From: Meghimatium bilineatum
Taxonomy: Eukaryota; Mollusca; Gastropoda; Stylommatophora; Philomycidae
Length of the DNA stretch: 64,000 nucleotides
Direction: 5' to 3'
Assembly (NCBI GenBank): GCA_034231615.1
Contig: CM067298.1
Location: 4,407,834-4,471,833 of the forward strand
Shown here: piece after piece, positions 1-11,300 of the stretch
How the letters are laid out: the number at the start of each line of letters is the position of its first letter
Position numbering within the stretch: the first letter of the stretch is position 1
Translations under genes and position numbers: made by a program
Notes under the pieces: generated by a model
Databases searched by the model: none
Told to the model about the DNA's origin: nothing
The model's input: the letters and a program-made list of their open reading frames with translations, nothing else

Positions 1-422
1 ATCCAAAATACTGTAGCTTCCTTCTTATGATGGTATTTAAACGCCACCATTCGTTTAGTTTCAGTAATACTAATGTAATGCAATTTCAATATGTGTTCCG
101 TAGTTTAATATTTAAACCATTATATGAAACTGTTTATAATTTTATTCGAACAAACACTTGATAATCTTTACATATGGGGTGTGTTTTATCAAAATCGGTG
201 TAGCAATAACTTTGTTCAAGATGAAGTACATACTGCCCACTTCAGCCTCAATAAAGGAAAAACATAAGCAACAATCTACCATTAATTGTTACTGACGTCG
301 AATATATCAAATGAGTTGAGCTGTTATAATTGAGAGTGGGGGAAGAGGAGGGGGGCGTTACAACATATATGTATTGCAAAGTAGGCGGTGGCTCGAAACA
401 GTTATGGAACCTAATCCTCAGC

Positions 423-719
423 CTACCGAGCGAGAATATCAATGAACGAAGACGCACGGCCCCTCCCGAGTGGGAATACCACTCAACTAAGACGCACGGC
501 CCCTACCGTGCGAGATTACCACTCAACGAAGCGTCACGGCCCCTACCAAGAACCACTCAACGAAATGGCACGTTTGTTACCGAGCAAGAATACCACTAAA
601 CTAAGCGGCACAGCCCCTACCTAGCGAGAATACCACTCAACGAAGATGCACAGCCCCTACCGAGCGAGAATACCACTCAACGAAGATGCACAGCCCCTAA
701 CGAGCGAGAATACCACTCG
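423..719. repeat. 40 bp minisatellite, about 7 copies
   Basis: Repeated unit reads roughly GCACAGCCCCTACCGAGCGA followed by GAATACCACTCAACGAAGAT. The period is exactly 40 in the last copies and less regular at the left end. Short overlapping open frames here follow the repeat and are not genes. Confidence 0.9.
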
Positions 720-1140
720 TAGCTTTTAACACTGTAGCTTCAAGTAATTCCGAGGGATTCCCCCCTCCCACCTTTGTAAACCTGCAACCTCTTGGGCACA
801 CAGAGAACCTATTAATTATGCCAACACCTCGGAGTAAGGGGGGGGGGAGGGTTTCCTGAAAATAAAGTGGTTGACATTTGTTGACAAGATTGAGGAGACA
901 CGGTGGTTGTGTCGCGGGGGTTGACAACAGTTGACGTCAATGATGCCGCTTAAGGGGGAGGGGTCCGGGGTCATGAGGGTATACTTTGTGGACATAGGTC
1001 AACAAAAATGTGTGATTCTTGAATTATTAACAGTTCCTGAAAAGTGTGGTGGAGGAGAGGGGGGGGGGGGGTAAAAATGACGTAATTTATGGGCATCCAT
1101 GGTTCTAATCTTGAAGTCCCCATTTTCTAAATTGTGTGCA

Positions 1141-1500
1141 ATATCATCCACCCACTCACTCCTGGACTGGACATTCGACATACTTACTTATTCTAACTCA
1201 CACACCCGCCGACTCACTCCTGGACTGGACAAACGATCCACTTACACATTCTAACTCACACACCCGCCGACTCACTCCTGGACTGGACAAACGATCCACT
1301 TACACATTCTAACTCACACACCCGCCGACTCACTCACTCCTGGACTGGACAAACGATCCACTTACACATTCTAACTCACACACCCGCCGACTCACTCACT
1401 CCTGGACTGGACAAACGATCCACTTACACATTCTAGCTCACACATCCGCCGACTCACTCACTCACTCCTGGACTGGACAAACGATCCACTCACTCCTGAT
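1141..1500. repeat. 58-66 bp minisatellite with inner CTCA microsatellite
   Basis: Six occurrences of CCTGGACTGGACA at about 1161, 1219, 1277, 1339, 1401 and 1467. The spacing grows 58, 58, 62, 62, 66 because a CTCA run inside the unit gains one repeat at a time. Confidence 0.92.
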
Positions 1501-2928
1501 CTAGATGTGAGTGTTGAAGTATGTATGACACTATTGAAATATTCTGCCTGGCTGTTGTCGTGTCCACATTATATATTTGATAAATATCACAGGAATGTTG
1601 TCTGAAAGTCTGACAAGTGTCCAGCCTGACCAACTAGCACATACCAGTAAACCCCTAGATCATCATATACGACGCCTGACAACAAAAGCAAAGAAAAGAC
1701 AAAGTATATGTAGATAGATTAATGTCATCAAGAATTCTTTTTCAGCGTTCAGTCTCAAACTCCCGCTAGATCTCTCATGTATAGCAAAACAATATTCCTA
1801 CTATAGTGCGTTCATAAATAAATGTCCACCTATAGTTACATTTTTCTCTGTAATTACTGAGCGTATAGACTTCATATTTTGTTGCATGAGTGCATCATTT
1901 CATAACCACGTTACAGATTTATCATTATTTATTATCTATATTATAGATTATATTTTTTATAGATTTCTAGCAGGATGTAGTCTAGAGAATGGAAATGCAT
2001 TGTGTCGCCGTTTTATTTTCCTCAATTACCCGACACATCCGTATTCCGCGGATAACGATCTGATTTGCATCCACTGATAACAACACCCAACATGAAGCAC
2101 TGCACATAAACATATCGTAACTTTGATGACACGATCTGTCTACCGTTTCTTCATGACAATCTCAGATATGGCAACTTATTCTCCTCTGTGGATAACATCG
2201 TAAAGTTATTTCCGAATTTAATAGATGGGACAGGAGGGGCATGTTACCACAGGGACATATCACCCCGGCTCATTCGAAAATCTCATCACTAAGAATGGAA
2301 GAGAGGCGGTAAGTTGTAGACTAATGGCGTGGGCGTATCTCGCGTGGGAGTTGGACAGCGAGAAGTGCTCATCTGTGTCGAGCGCACGTTCTGTGGCAGC
2401 GCGTGTAATGAGACGAAAGACGCTGAGTATATATGAATATCCCAGAGATCGCTCGCTGATCTGATATCCTCTGAGGTCGTGAACTTTTCTCATCAGGTCG
2501 AACGCGTAGGTGGGCTAGCCGAGGTCTACTGTGTGGGTAGAAGAATTATGTGGGTACGGGAAGAAATCAGATAATTATTCTTAACCCACGCACGTTTAGT
2601 TGTTTGGATTAAAAAAATTTTTTTTTAGGGGGTAGGTGGGTGTTAATTTTCTCAGTCCCTAAACAAGGACCTGGAAGCTTATTTTGTCAGCGCCGCTTTC
2701 TCGGGTCCTAGCTCTCTCTAGTGTATTTTTAATATTGGACAAAATATATGTTTTATGTGATATTTGTACAGTCGCTAAACACGGCGCCTATTTGTGATGA
2801 GTTAGGTGCTACTTTCGTATATCTCAAACCGAGTGTTGGACGAGTGTAATCGCGAGTTGTGATCGTGTTTTAGTTTGATCAATTGGAAGTTGTGCTTCTT
2901 ATAAGTTTAGTGTAGTCACATTTTGATT
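1501..2928. other. no gene recognised
   Basis: AT-rich sequence. Family D dispersed-repeat pieces are seen at about 1744-1785 and 1960-2055. A GC-richer patch at 2219-2530 holds a TATATA at about 2430 but no convincing exon or promoter. Confidence 0.5.
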
Positions 2929-3063
2929 TACCAAATCAACAGTTGTTTAGCGTATTGACATTGGTTTACCAAATCAACAGTTGTTTAGCGTATTTTCACA
3001 CATTGATTTACCAAATCAACAGTTGTGCCGTGTAGTCACATATTGATTTACCAAATCATCAGT
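2929..3063. repeat. about 45 bp tandem repeat, 4 copies
   Basis: Four imperfect copies sharing TTTACCAAATCAACAGTTGT, separated by variable GTAGTCACATATTGA-like spacers. Confidence 0.85.
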
Positions 3064-4009
3064 TATGTATTCACTGTTAGCCTGATTTATAAGTACCGTA
3101 GTCACATGTACACACCGATACTGGGATCGTAATACACAAGATCGCTATACTGGGATCATAGTACAAAAGAACAACGTTACTGCTGCCATCCCTAAGAGCA
3201 TCATCTACAACGGTTGTCCATGCCGGTGACAATGGTACCTTCCATGTGCACAAAGTTCTTCTTTTCCAGTGACACATGTTTCATGTAGGTACACTTACTT
3301 GCTACTGTGACACTTAGTTTCATGCACTTTCAATGTTGTGTACTATTTATGAATATAGAGTACAACTCCCCACGTTACCACTCCTAATTATCCCACTCTT
3401 CCTTAAAATTGAATTGTGTAATTTAGAAAAAAAATCGCCAATGATTCACTGACCTGTTATGTTCAACTAATAGTGCCTGTATGTATGACATTATGGGTTG
3501 TACAGTGCTATGACATGTACACTGTATAATCCAGCTTTGGTACTTGGTTGTACAGTGCTATGACATGTAAACTTTTCCAAAAATTTAAGACTAGACAGAG
3601 ACATAGAAACAAGGTCAGAAAGCAAACACAGTGACGTAGCAACTTTCACCATTACATCTTCATCCAAAGATCACGATAGAAATTAAAAAAAACAACAACA
3701 AAAAAACCAGATAATATCTGCAGTTTTTATACCAACACTCTGCTTCCAATGTCAAACATGGTCTTTAACAGTCTCGCAGCAAAGTAAAATAGTTACATGT
3801 GACATGAAATTCTGAGAAATGTTGTATTGATGATTAAACTAGATAAAATAAGAAAAATGGTAAACATGGAAAGTAAAATGGTTCAGTTAACTTATGATAA
3901 ACTAGCTGTTTGTGCTTCAATCTCTTCCCAGTAGCTGTTTGTGATTCTTCAATCTCTACTCAGTCGCCGTATGTGCTTCAATCTCCACAAAATGACAAAT
4001 GTATAATGT
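3064..4009. other. no gene recognised
   Basis: AT-rich non-coding sequence. A duplicated GGTTGTACAGTGCTATGACA occurs twice between 3490 and 3570. Nothing else supportable. Confidence 0.5.
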
Positions 4010-4115
4010 CCTCTGTCCGTTATGATAATGTCCGTTATCATCCCATCATCATCCATGGGAATTATTTGATAAAAGACAACAGCCAGAAATTGAGACACCA
4101 TGTGGAGACGAGAAT
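4010..4115 (-). repeat. family C dispersed repeat, fragment
   Basis: The reverse complement contains TCTTTTATCAAATAATTCCC next to a GGATGATGAT stretch, matching copies at about 6140 and 41440. Confidence 0.65.
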
Positions 4116-4178
4116 TTTGTTTAACCACAGTTGACAAATTGTCAGGCAATATCCCAACATTTCTTAGTTACCTCCTAC

Positions 4179-4560
4179 GACATGTCTGGAAAGAAGTAGT
4201 GGTCCACCGAACTATAAGTCTTGACCTCCAGTTGCAGGAAATGGAACCAGGTTCGTTCTAGCGGCTCCGAATCGCCTTGCAACTCAATTAAACAGGTTTT
4301 CCGTACTTGACCAACCAAATCCCCAAGAAAAGATGTGATGTCAAGACATTCAACCTGTGTACTCAAGTCACTGAGAACGAACCAATCGAGACAAGGGTTA
4401 TTACAGGAACGAACATACCTTCGGGAAACCAGTTTACTTGAGCTGGAAAGCGATTTGGTGCTGCTAGAACGGACCTTGTTCAATTCCCGACAACCGGAGG
4501 CCAAAACTTATAGTTCGGTGGACACAGAATAGGACCACTGTTTTCTTTCCAGACATGTCG
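4179..4560. mobile_element. foldback (palindromic) MITE-like element with TA flanks
   Basis: The ends are CGACATGTCTGGAAAGAA and its reverse complement, flanked on both sides by TA. Similarity continues inward on both arms through ACCGAACTATAAGT, so the element is nearly one long inverted repeat of about 190 bp arms. Similar peptides appear on both strands as a result (both contain KTYSSVD). It has no transposase. TA duplication and long inverted repeats suggest mobilisation by a Tc1/mariner-like enzyme (inference). Confidence 0.88.
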
Positions 4561-4675
4561 TATGAAGACGTTAACAGTATTTAAGTATTTTCAGGAACAC
4601 AATCAACGAACCGTACACGTATTTTAGTATTATCAGGAACACAGATATACAACATTCCTATTCGTACATCATATT

Positions 4676-4726
4676 GTGTGCCGTTAGGATGGACCTGGTT
4701 CAATTCCCGTCAACAGTAAGAATTGC
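4676..4726. mobile_element. fragment related to the foldback element
   Basis: Contains GACCTGGTTCAATTCCCGTC, matching the inner arm of the 4179-4560 element and the arm of the 28138-28291 element. Confidence 0.5.
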
Positions 4727-4799
4727 TTTCATTTTTCTTAATATTAAACCACATTAAAGCCTGCAGCCAATTTATCAATGTTGGTCACGTTTGACCACA

Positions 4800-5476
4800 C
4801 AGTCCATATGATTGCATGGAGGTTATAACTGCAGGTTATCAGCAACACACACCTGACAAGTCCATAGATGCTCCGATCCCTGTTTCAATAAATACATTAG
4901 AGTGTAGATGCTGATAGTTCCAGGTCCATGCCGATTTATCAGTCTCTTCGTACATCTATTATATTTCTCTTTACGTGCTGTTCCGTTGCTTACACCAATC
5001 TCAAGTCTTCAGATCGATCATCTTTCACACTTTAAAAATCTTCTGTCCCGGTGAGGTCCCTAAACACATTAACTGTGTCAGATCCATCTAGTAATGCACG
5101 TATTGACACTGGTCATGCTCGGCAATGTATCGACATGCTAATCGCCCTCAAAGCCGCATGTCTTGTCACGAATGTAAAGGTAATATTTCTGATTATAGAT
5201 TGTGACAGCAACTTCACAAATTGAAGGGTGGACGACCCCCGCTTCAACTTTGTCGATCATGTTCATTGAATCACTAAGTACGCACACATGAGAATAGCTC
5301 TGTGACATAATCCATGACAGTGATTCCTTAACAGCTTTTATCTCCATCGTAAGCCTGTTCGTGGTTGTAGTGAAGACACAGTTGGATTCATTGACAGTTT
5401 TCCCACCGGACCTTGCAGAAAAAGCTTGAGCACAGCCGTTGATGACAAATAACTGCATGATGGTCGTGCACGTCAT
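4800..5476 (-). mobile_element. non-LTR retrotransposon fragment with RNase H domain
   Basis: The minus-strand open stretch 5138-5476 encodes TMEIKAVKESLSWI and HVCVLSDSMNMIDKVEAG, the E-x-x-A and D-S segments of a retroelement RNase H. A decayed continuation toward 4800 reads LLDGSDTVNVFRDL in a shifted frame, like the region after RNase H in I-group LINEs. The upstream RT part is absent. Dead copy. I-type clade is inferred from domain content. Confidence 0.72.
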
Positions 5477-5669
5477 CTGTATAAAGTTATCTTATCTCCC
5501 CTCCACCCTTCTCCGTAGGATGCTTGTGATCAAAGCAATGCAAATCTACGCAAGCTGAAATCTTATAGATATGATATGCAGATCCGGAGACACCACCACA
5601 TTGCAATATGAAGGGATCAAATAAATGGAACACCTTATATGGAACAAAACAACAGCTCACAAACACATG

Positions 5670-5745
5670 CATATATCACACAACGGCATTGGGTCAAAGG
5701 GCATGCGCTCATGGACTGCTGGATCAGTAACCAACCAATCGTAAA
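5670..5745 (+). repeat. 3' end of the 600 bp dispersed element (family A)
   Basis: GGCATTGGGTCAAAGGGCAT, then TGGATCAGTAACCAACCAA, matches the last 75 bp of the full copies at 33144, 52578 and 54490. Confidence 0.8.
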
Positions 5746-6139
5746 ATGATAGTAGGGTTGCCATCTCCGTAGTTCCTGTTACTGAAAATATGCAGACATA
5801 AAGGCTTTATTTAGTGTGCTGTTCATGTTTCTTATTTTTACCTATCTTATCTTTAGTGAATATCATCTTTAGTGAATATCATCTTTAGTGAATATCATCT
5901 TATTGAATACTTATTTAATGAATATTAAGTGAATACGTATTTAGCGAACACTACTATCCGTTTTGTCATTCACTTTTATATCATTCACTGTGTCACAACC
6001 GAAGCCTGAACTTCTAGTTCAGGGTGCAACGAATAGTATTAATATCTTTCTTTGTCACACGTCGTATGGGACGACTAAAGAAGGTTGGGGGGGGGGGGAT
6101 AGACGGTCAACCTGTCACGCGAGAAAAAAATAATCATCA
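5746..6139. other. no gene recognised
   Basis: AT-rich. Contains a short direct repeat of CTTTAGTGAATATCAT (about 5850-5900) and a poly-G run near 6088. Nothing coding. Confidence 0.5.
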
Positions 6140-7000
6140 TTGTCACATCTTGTCTCAGTTTCTGACCATTGTCTTCTATCAAATAATCCCATGGATGATT
6201 AAGAGATGAACGTTAGCAGGCATGACACCTTTGTTCTTTTGTGGCAGACTTCTAGGTGATGGGGGATGCTAGATTTGCCATCACTGTGGATGAGTCAAGA
6301 AATCTAACAGAAGAATGATGAGATAGTTGACCTAGAAGTGTGTGATGTGCTCCAGACAGGTCATGATTACCTGAGATGTTGGCGCACTGGATCTAATGCC
6401 TCCCTTCTCGGACTACACACATGCATCCACAACCTCAGCTCCCCTACATATCCATATCTTTGAAACTTGATATTCTTCTTCTTCTCCGATCAGTTGTCTA
6501 TGCTCGTAAGGTTATACGCCTTCATGAATTCAGTTGTCTATGCTCATACGGTTATACGCCTTCATGAATTCAGTTGTCAGCAGAAGGTCCTCACTGTTGT
6601 CCCACAGCTTTACCTTCAGATCTGTCTCTGGGGCCATATTTTAGTTCTCACGTCATCGAAGAGTGGCAGTTTCTGCAGAATGTGTTCTGGAGTTTGGGGA
6701 CTCTTTTGGCATGTGCGTTAGTCAGTTTGCACACCCTTCATTTTGTGGAGACGCGGTCTCCTGTGCGGAGTCTAAAATTTGTGGTTTGCTGTGACCTGTT
6801 AGCTTTAGAATGGGTCTTGTGGAAAGTTGCTGCCTTTCTCTGACTCCATGTGTGTTTGTTATTTCTTTTGATGAAACTTGATATGAATCCGCGTGTCGTT
6901 CCAGTTACACAATTGAGAACCCCTGCTTCTGGCAGAACGACTATGCACTTTTCAAGAGCAACCAAGGTACTCAAGCTAAACTTATTATTTCATCATCAAC
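6140..7000 (+). repeat. family C dispersed repeat, interrupted copy
   Basis: 6140-6450 and 6870-7000 align in order with 41405-41650 and 41800-41945. Shared words include TCTTCTATCAAATAATCCC, CAGAAGAATGATGAGATAGT and TTATTTCATCATCA. The middle is replaced by a LINE C-terminal fragment. Confidence 0.7.
6480..6770 (-). mobile_element. C-terminal fragment of an RNase H-type LINE
   Basis: The minus strand reads, across frame breaks, FCRNCHS-like and LFDDVRTKIWPQTEI followed by KLWDNSEDLLLTTEFM. That is the zinc-knuckle-containing C-terminus typical of I-group LINEs. It inserts into the family C copy. A 41 bp duplicated stretch occurs at about 6490-6575. Confidence 0.55.
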
Positions 7001-7204
7001 TTAGTGAATACTTTGTGTCATTGATTTATTGATAGCCAATCGATAATAAGTCAGACTGCGGTAAAACTGTATAACAATAGTAAACACTTACATTACTGCA
7101 TGTTTTCCTGTGGAGTGCAGGGAGGCGTTCTATTGGCTGTGGAAATAAAGTCGCTTTGCCATATCAGATGACAAAACATGTACAGGAAATATTTTGATTG
7201 TACC

Positions 7205-7290
7205 TACTAAAGAAAAAATCCTGTCGCAACCGTGGGTTTAACCCGGGACCTCAAGGGTCTGAGTTCGGCGTTCTAATTCTATAACAATAG
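7205..7290 (-). mobile_element. tRNA-like SINE head
   Basis: The reverse complement resembles a tRNA from D-loop to T-arm, with TTAGAACGCCG and a B-box-like GGGTTAAACCC. It has no complete cloverleaf, so I call it a SINE relic rather than a tRNA gene. Confidence 0.5.
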
Positions 7291-7497
7291 TGTTTGCGTA
7301 AAACACAATGTCAATCGACTTTACAGGGAAGGCACAAACCATCAGACAACTGGGATCGCATAAAAACACACACAACAATACACAAGACAATTTCCACCGT
7401 AAGGTCTTTTCTAAGAAAATATAAGGCAAATAGTAAACAAACTGTTAAAACAGTAAATATTAAGGCACTATACAAAATCATGTACTTATATTATCAA

Positions 7498-7690
7498 GTG
7501 CCGGCGTGGTACAAGGCGCGTCTGTGACGACCAAGATACGGAGTTCGAAATTCGCCTCAGGATTTATGCATTCGGACCATTCAGAAGCAGTGACAAACTA
7601 CTAAACGTAATACTGAACGTCAAGAAAATATTTACAGTAAAAAAACTGTTGGGTTGATGGCTACATTGTGTATAGAAAATGCTAGATATT
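7498..7690 (+). mobile_element. tRNA-derived SINE
   Basis: A-box-like TGGTACAAGGCGCG and B-box-like GAGTTCGAAATTC occur 30 bp apart. The tail has GTTGGGTTGATGGCTAC, shared in diverged form near 34692 and 63317. Confidence 0.6.
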
Positions 7691-8155
7691 TGTATTTATT
7701 GTCAAGAAGGAAAATATGCATGAAATTGTAACTAAACGCATTCTAAAACAGAAAACAACAACACGTGCATGATGAGCAGTTTGTATGTTACCTAAGTGTT
7801 TTTGCTGTTTACCTTGCTCGTCACGAGTGTGTTGTTTTATAATTAGTTTTGTTACATTTTCCTCCATATCTTCCTTCATGACAATATATGTTCTTCATTA
7901 TTACCTTGGATGCCTCCGCTGGTAAATGTCTGCCGTTCAATGCTTTTGTGATAGTGCCTTTATTTTTACAGTTTTTATTGATTGTTCACTTTTTCTTTTG
8001 TATATTTTCTTGAAAAATATCTTAAAGTTGAAACTGTCTTATATGCTGTTTGTGTTGTGTTTCTTCATGTCCGTTCCCAGTGTTCTGATATAGTTTATTC
8101 CTGTGATAGAAATGATTTTACACAATTCATTGAATCACTTCATTTTTCTTTACAG

Positions 8156-8321
8156 TGATGGTGGTTTTGTCGCTCACAGCGCCCGGGATGTTGGCCATGT
8201 TCCCACCAAGGTGGTCAACTTTGGAACTAACGGCGATACGGCTACTTCTAATGGTCAAATTAACACTGACAACAAATTACCTGATCCTTTGTATGAACTG
8301 CCTTGTTATGACGATTTCCAG
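8156..8321 (+). CDS. Ptpmeg exon a: linker before the PDZ domain
   Basis: The exon is bounded by TTTACAG and GTGAGT, enters in phase 2 and leaves in phase 0. It encodes about 55 residues beginning [11 protein letters not shown] and ending [11 protein letters not shown]. The composition is polar and low in complexity, fitting the unstructured linker between the FERM-adjacent region and the PDZ domain. Assignment rests on frame, splice sites, strand and position rather than a conserved motif, so it is less certain than the PDZ and PTP exons. A minus-strand LINE remnant begins within about 20 bp after its donor. Confidence 0.75.
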
Positions 8322-11300
8322 GTGAGTAGTACTCCGTAACTTCCTCTTATGGTCCATGCCGTGTGACGTTGGTTGTTATATCTTTCCACAGCCTTCTATT
8401 TTGTGTGCTGTCAATCATTTCCGAAATCGATGTTCTCCCATGCCGCAATGCTAGGTTGTCAAGCATATTCTCTTTTAGTCTTCATGATCTTCAACTTGCC
8501 TGTTGTTACAATGTGTTCCATATTTCCTCTTCTCATGATGTGTCCAAAAAATGTGGACTGTTTCTGCAACTACACACATTTTCTATGAAAAATAACGCAA
8601 GGCGTATTAAGGGCATTTGTTAGCAAATTAAGGGCAATGTGGTTTACGAAACAAACATAGTCACCAAAAGATCATCGTCAGAGTACACAAGAGAACACAA
8701 TCACATAACAGGAAATAATAAAGTACACAAGAGAACATAATCACATAACAGGACATAACAAAGTACAGTGTATGATTTTAAAAAAAATACGTTATACGTT
8801 GTTATTTTGTCCCTTGTTTGCGAAGTTCTATATTATCGCGTGAAACAGTTTAATTCCTTATTTACCAACATGGTCAAAATTACAATCATCAACATTCAAA
8901 TACAGGGTGCTGTTTCTGGAGCCAAGTATTCAGTGTTCCATAGTCCGTGATTTTTTCATTCTTGGCTCTTGACAGTACATGCATTCTAGCTGAATAATTT
9001 GGACCCGTTCTTTACGTTTTTGATTATTGTTTAACTTTTAGTTGGTCGTTATTTACATACTTTGAGTCGCATGCCAAAATTAGCCAAGGCCAACTCAAGA
9101 TTTCAGGCAAATTAAGGGAAGGGGCTGCTCATAAATTAACTCAACAATTCTAGTTTGACAATTTTTTGGACCTCCTACCCCACCTCCCTATCCACTGTCA
9201 AAAATGTCTCCCCTCTCCATACTGCTTAATTATTTCAAATTCCTTTAACTCCCTTCCACAAGAAGAACAAATTGTCAGAAACAAAATACTTGTTTTGTTT
9301 CACATTTGTAGAAAAATGTTCACATTCACAAACTGTTGACGTATACAAGTTGTATTGTTGACGTAAACCTTTTTTCACACCCCCTCCTTCTCACATATTG
9401 TCAACGGCTGACAGAATTTTCAAATCTACCCCCTGCCCCATAATTTTTGACGTCATTTATAGACCTTCCCTGACTTAAAAGTACCAGAGACTAGCACACG
9501 ATTGGGTATGATATCGGTCTTGGTTAAGTTGGGAAGGATATCAACCATTACATGATCGTTTTGTGTTTGTCAGCCAGTAGCCGTTTTGTGTTTGTCAGCC
9601 AGTAGCCGTTTTGTGTTTGTCAGCCAGTAGCCGTTTTGTGTTTGTCAGCCAGTAGCCGTTTTGTGTTTGTCAGCCAGTAGCCGTTTGTGTTTGTCAGCCA
9701 GTAGCCGTTTTGTGTTTGTCAGCCAGTAGCCGTTTTGTGTTTGTCAGCCAGTAGCCGTTTTGTGTTTGTCAGCCAGTAGCCGTTTTGTGTCGGTCAGCCA
9801 GTAGCCGTTTTGTGTTTGTCAGCCAGTAGCCGTTTTGTGTTTGTCAGCCAGTAGCCGTTTTGTGTTTGTCAGCCAGTAGTCGTTTTGTGTTTGTCAGCCA
9901 GTAGCCGTTTTGTGTTTGTCAGCCAGTAGCCGTTTTGTGTTTGTCAGCCAGTAGCCGTTTTGTGTTTGTCAGCCAGTAGCCGTTTTGTGTCTGTCAGCCA
10001 GTAGCCGTTTTGTGTTTGTCAGCCAGTAGCCGTTTTGTGTCTGTCAGCCAGTAGCCGTTTTGTGTTTGTCAGCCAGTAGCCGTTTTGTGTCTGTCAGCCA
10101 GTAGCCGTTTTGTGTTTGTCAGCCAGTAGCCGTTTTGTGTCTGTCAGCCAGTAGCCGTTTTGTGTTTGTCAGCCAGTAGCCGTTTTGTGTCTGTCAGCCA
10201 GTAGCCGTTTTGTGTTTGTCAGCCAGTAGCCGTTTTGTGCATCAATCTTTTATTGTATGGGAAGATCTCAGGCACAGCGAAAATAACACTAGCATCGACG
10301 AGACTCCCCCCCCCCTCCTCCCTGTACACTGTTCATTTTCTGGTCGACTGGGTCTTATTTGTCAGATTTTTTTAACTTACTAAGTTGTTAATGCAATAAC
10401 AGCCTCCTCCAATACTCATCCATTTCCTAATTACCAAAGGTTATCAGTTGTAACGTGTGCAACGTGCTGACGGAGCTCTCGAGTGTAATCCGATATTAAC
10501 ATACACTTGAGCACAGAAGCTTATGTTAAATGATATCATGTATACAATATCTGGACACTTGGTCAGATCTGAGAAGAAGCAATCGGTGAATGCTATCTTC
10601 AAACTGGCTTACGTTTGGTATACGATGAGTACTTGAATCTATTACTTTAGATTAGGCTAGATAAGATAGGTTAGATTAGAACAGATTAGATTAGAGAAGA
10701 TTAGATTAGATTAAATAAGATAAGACAAGATTATAATAGATTAGATTAGTTTAGATAGATTAGATTAGATTAAATTAAATTGAACGACAAAAGAGTATGA
10801 TTGAACATCTACATAAACATCTGGACGTTTTCAAGCGATACAGTCCCTGCTGTAGTAGACCTCTGACTTCAGTCGTTACGTTTTTGATTATTGTTGTTGT
10901 TTTCGTTGATCATTATTTATATGCTTGCAGCGAGACCGTCGTCAGTTATAGAAGACCTTTTGGCTAAATTAAGTTGTACCCAAATCATTACTTGTTTTGA
11001 TTATTGTTTGGCTTTTAGTTGGTTACTATTTATATACTTGGAATCACCCTGACTATATTTTTGACATGTTTTCACTTTGTCCACGCTTCTAGTACTAAAA
11101 GTATTTGTTATGAAGGGTTGCGGTTTGAACTTGAACCCGTTCCGCTTTCTACGGCACTGTACTGTAGATCCTGCTAGAAGAGAGTTCAAGCCAGATTTTG
11201 AACACTGAAAGAAGAGGAACATGAGCTAAACATAAACATACATAGAGAGACTACAACAAGTAGAACATTATCACCCTCTTGGAAACATAATCAGAATTGA

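Noticed and set aside
2219..2530. GC-richer patch with a TATATA word as a promoter or first exon
   Set aside because: No initiator, no coding start, no splice donor in frame and no FERM-like sequence follows.
9557..10239. CRISPR-like array of about 25 bp units
   Set aside because: Units abut with no unique spacers, and the genome is eukaryotic with GT-AG introns. Same reasoning for the other arrays.
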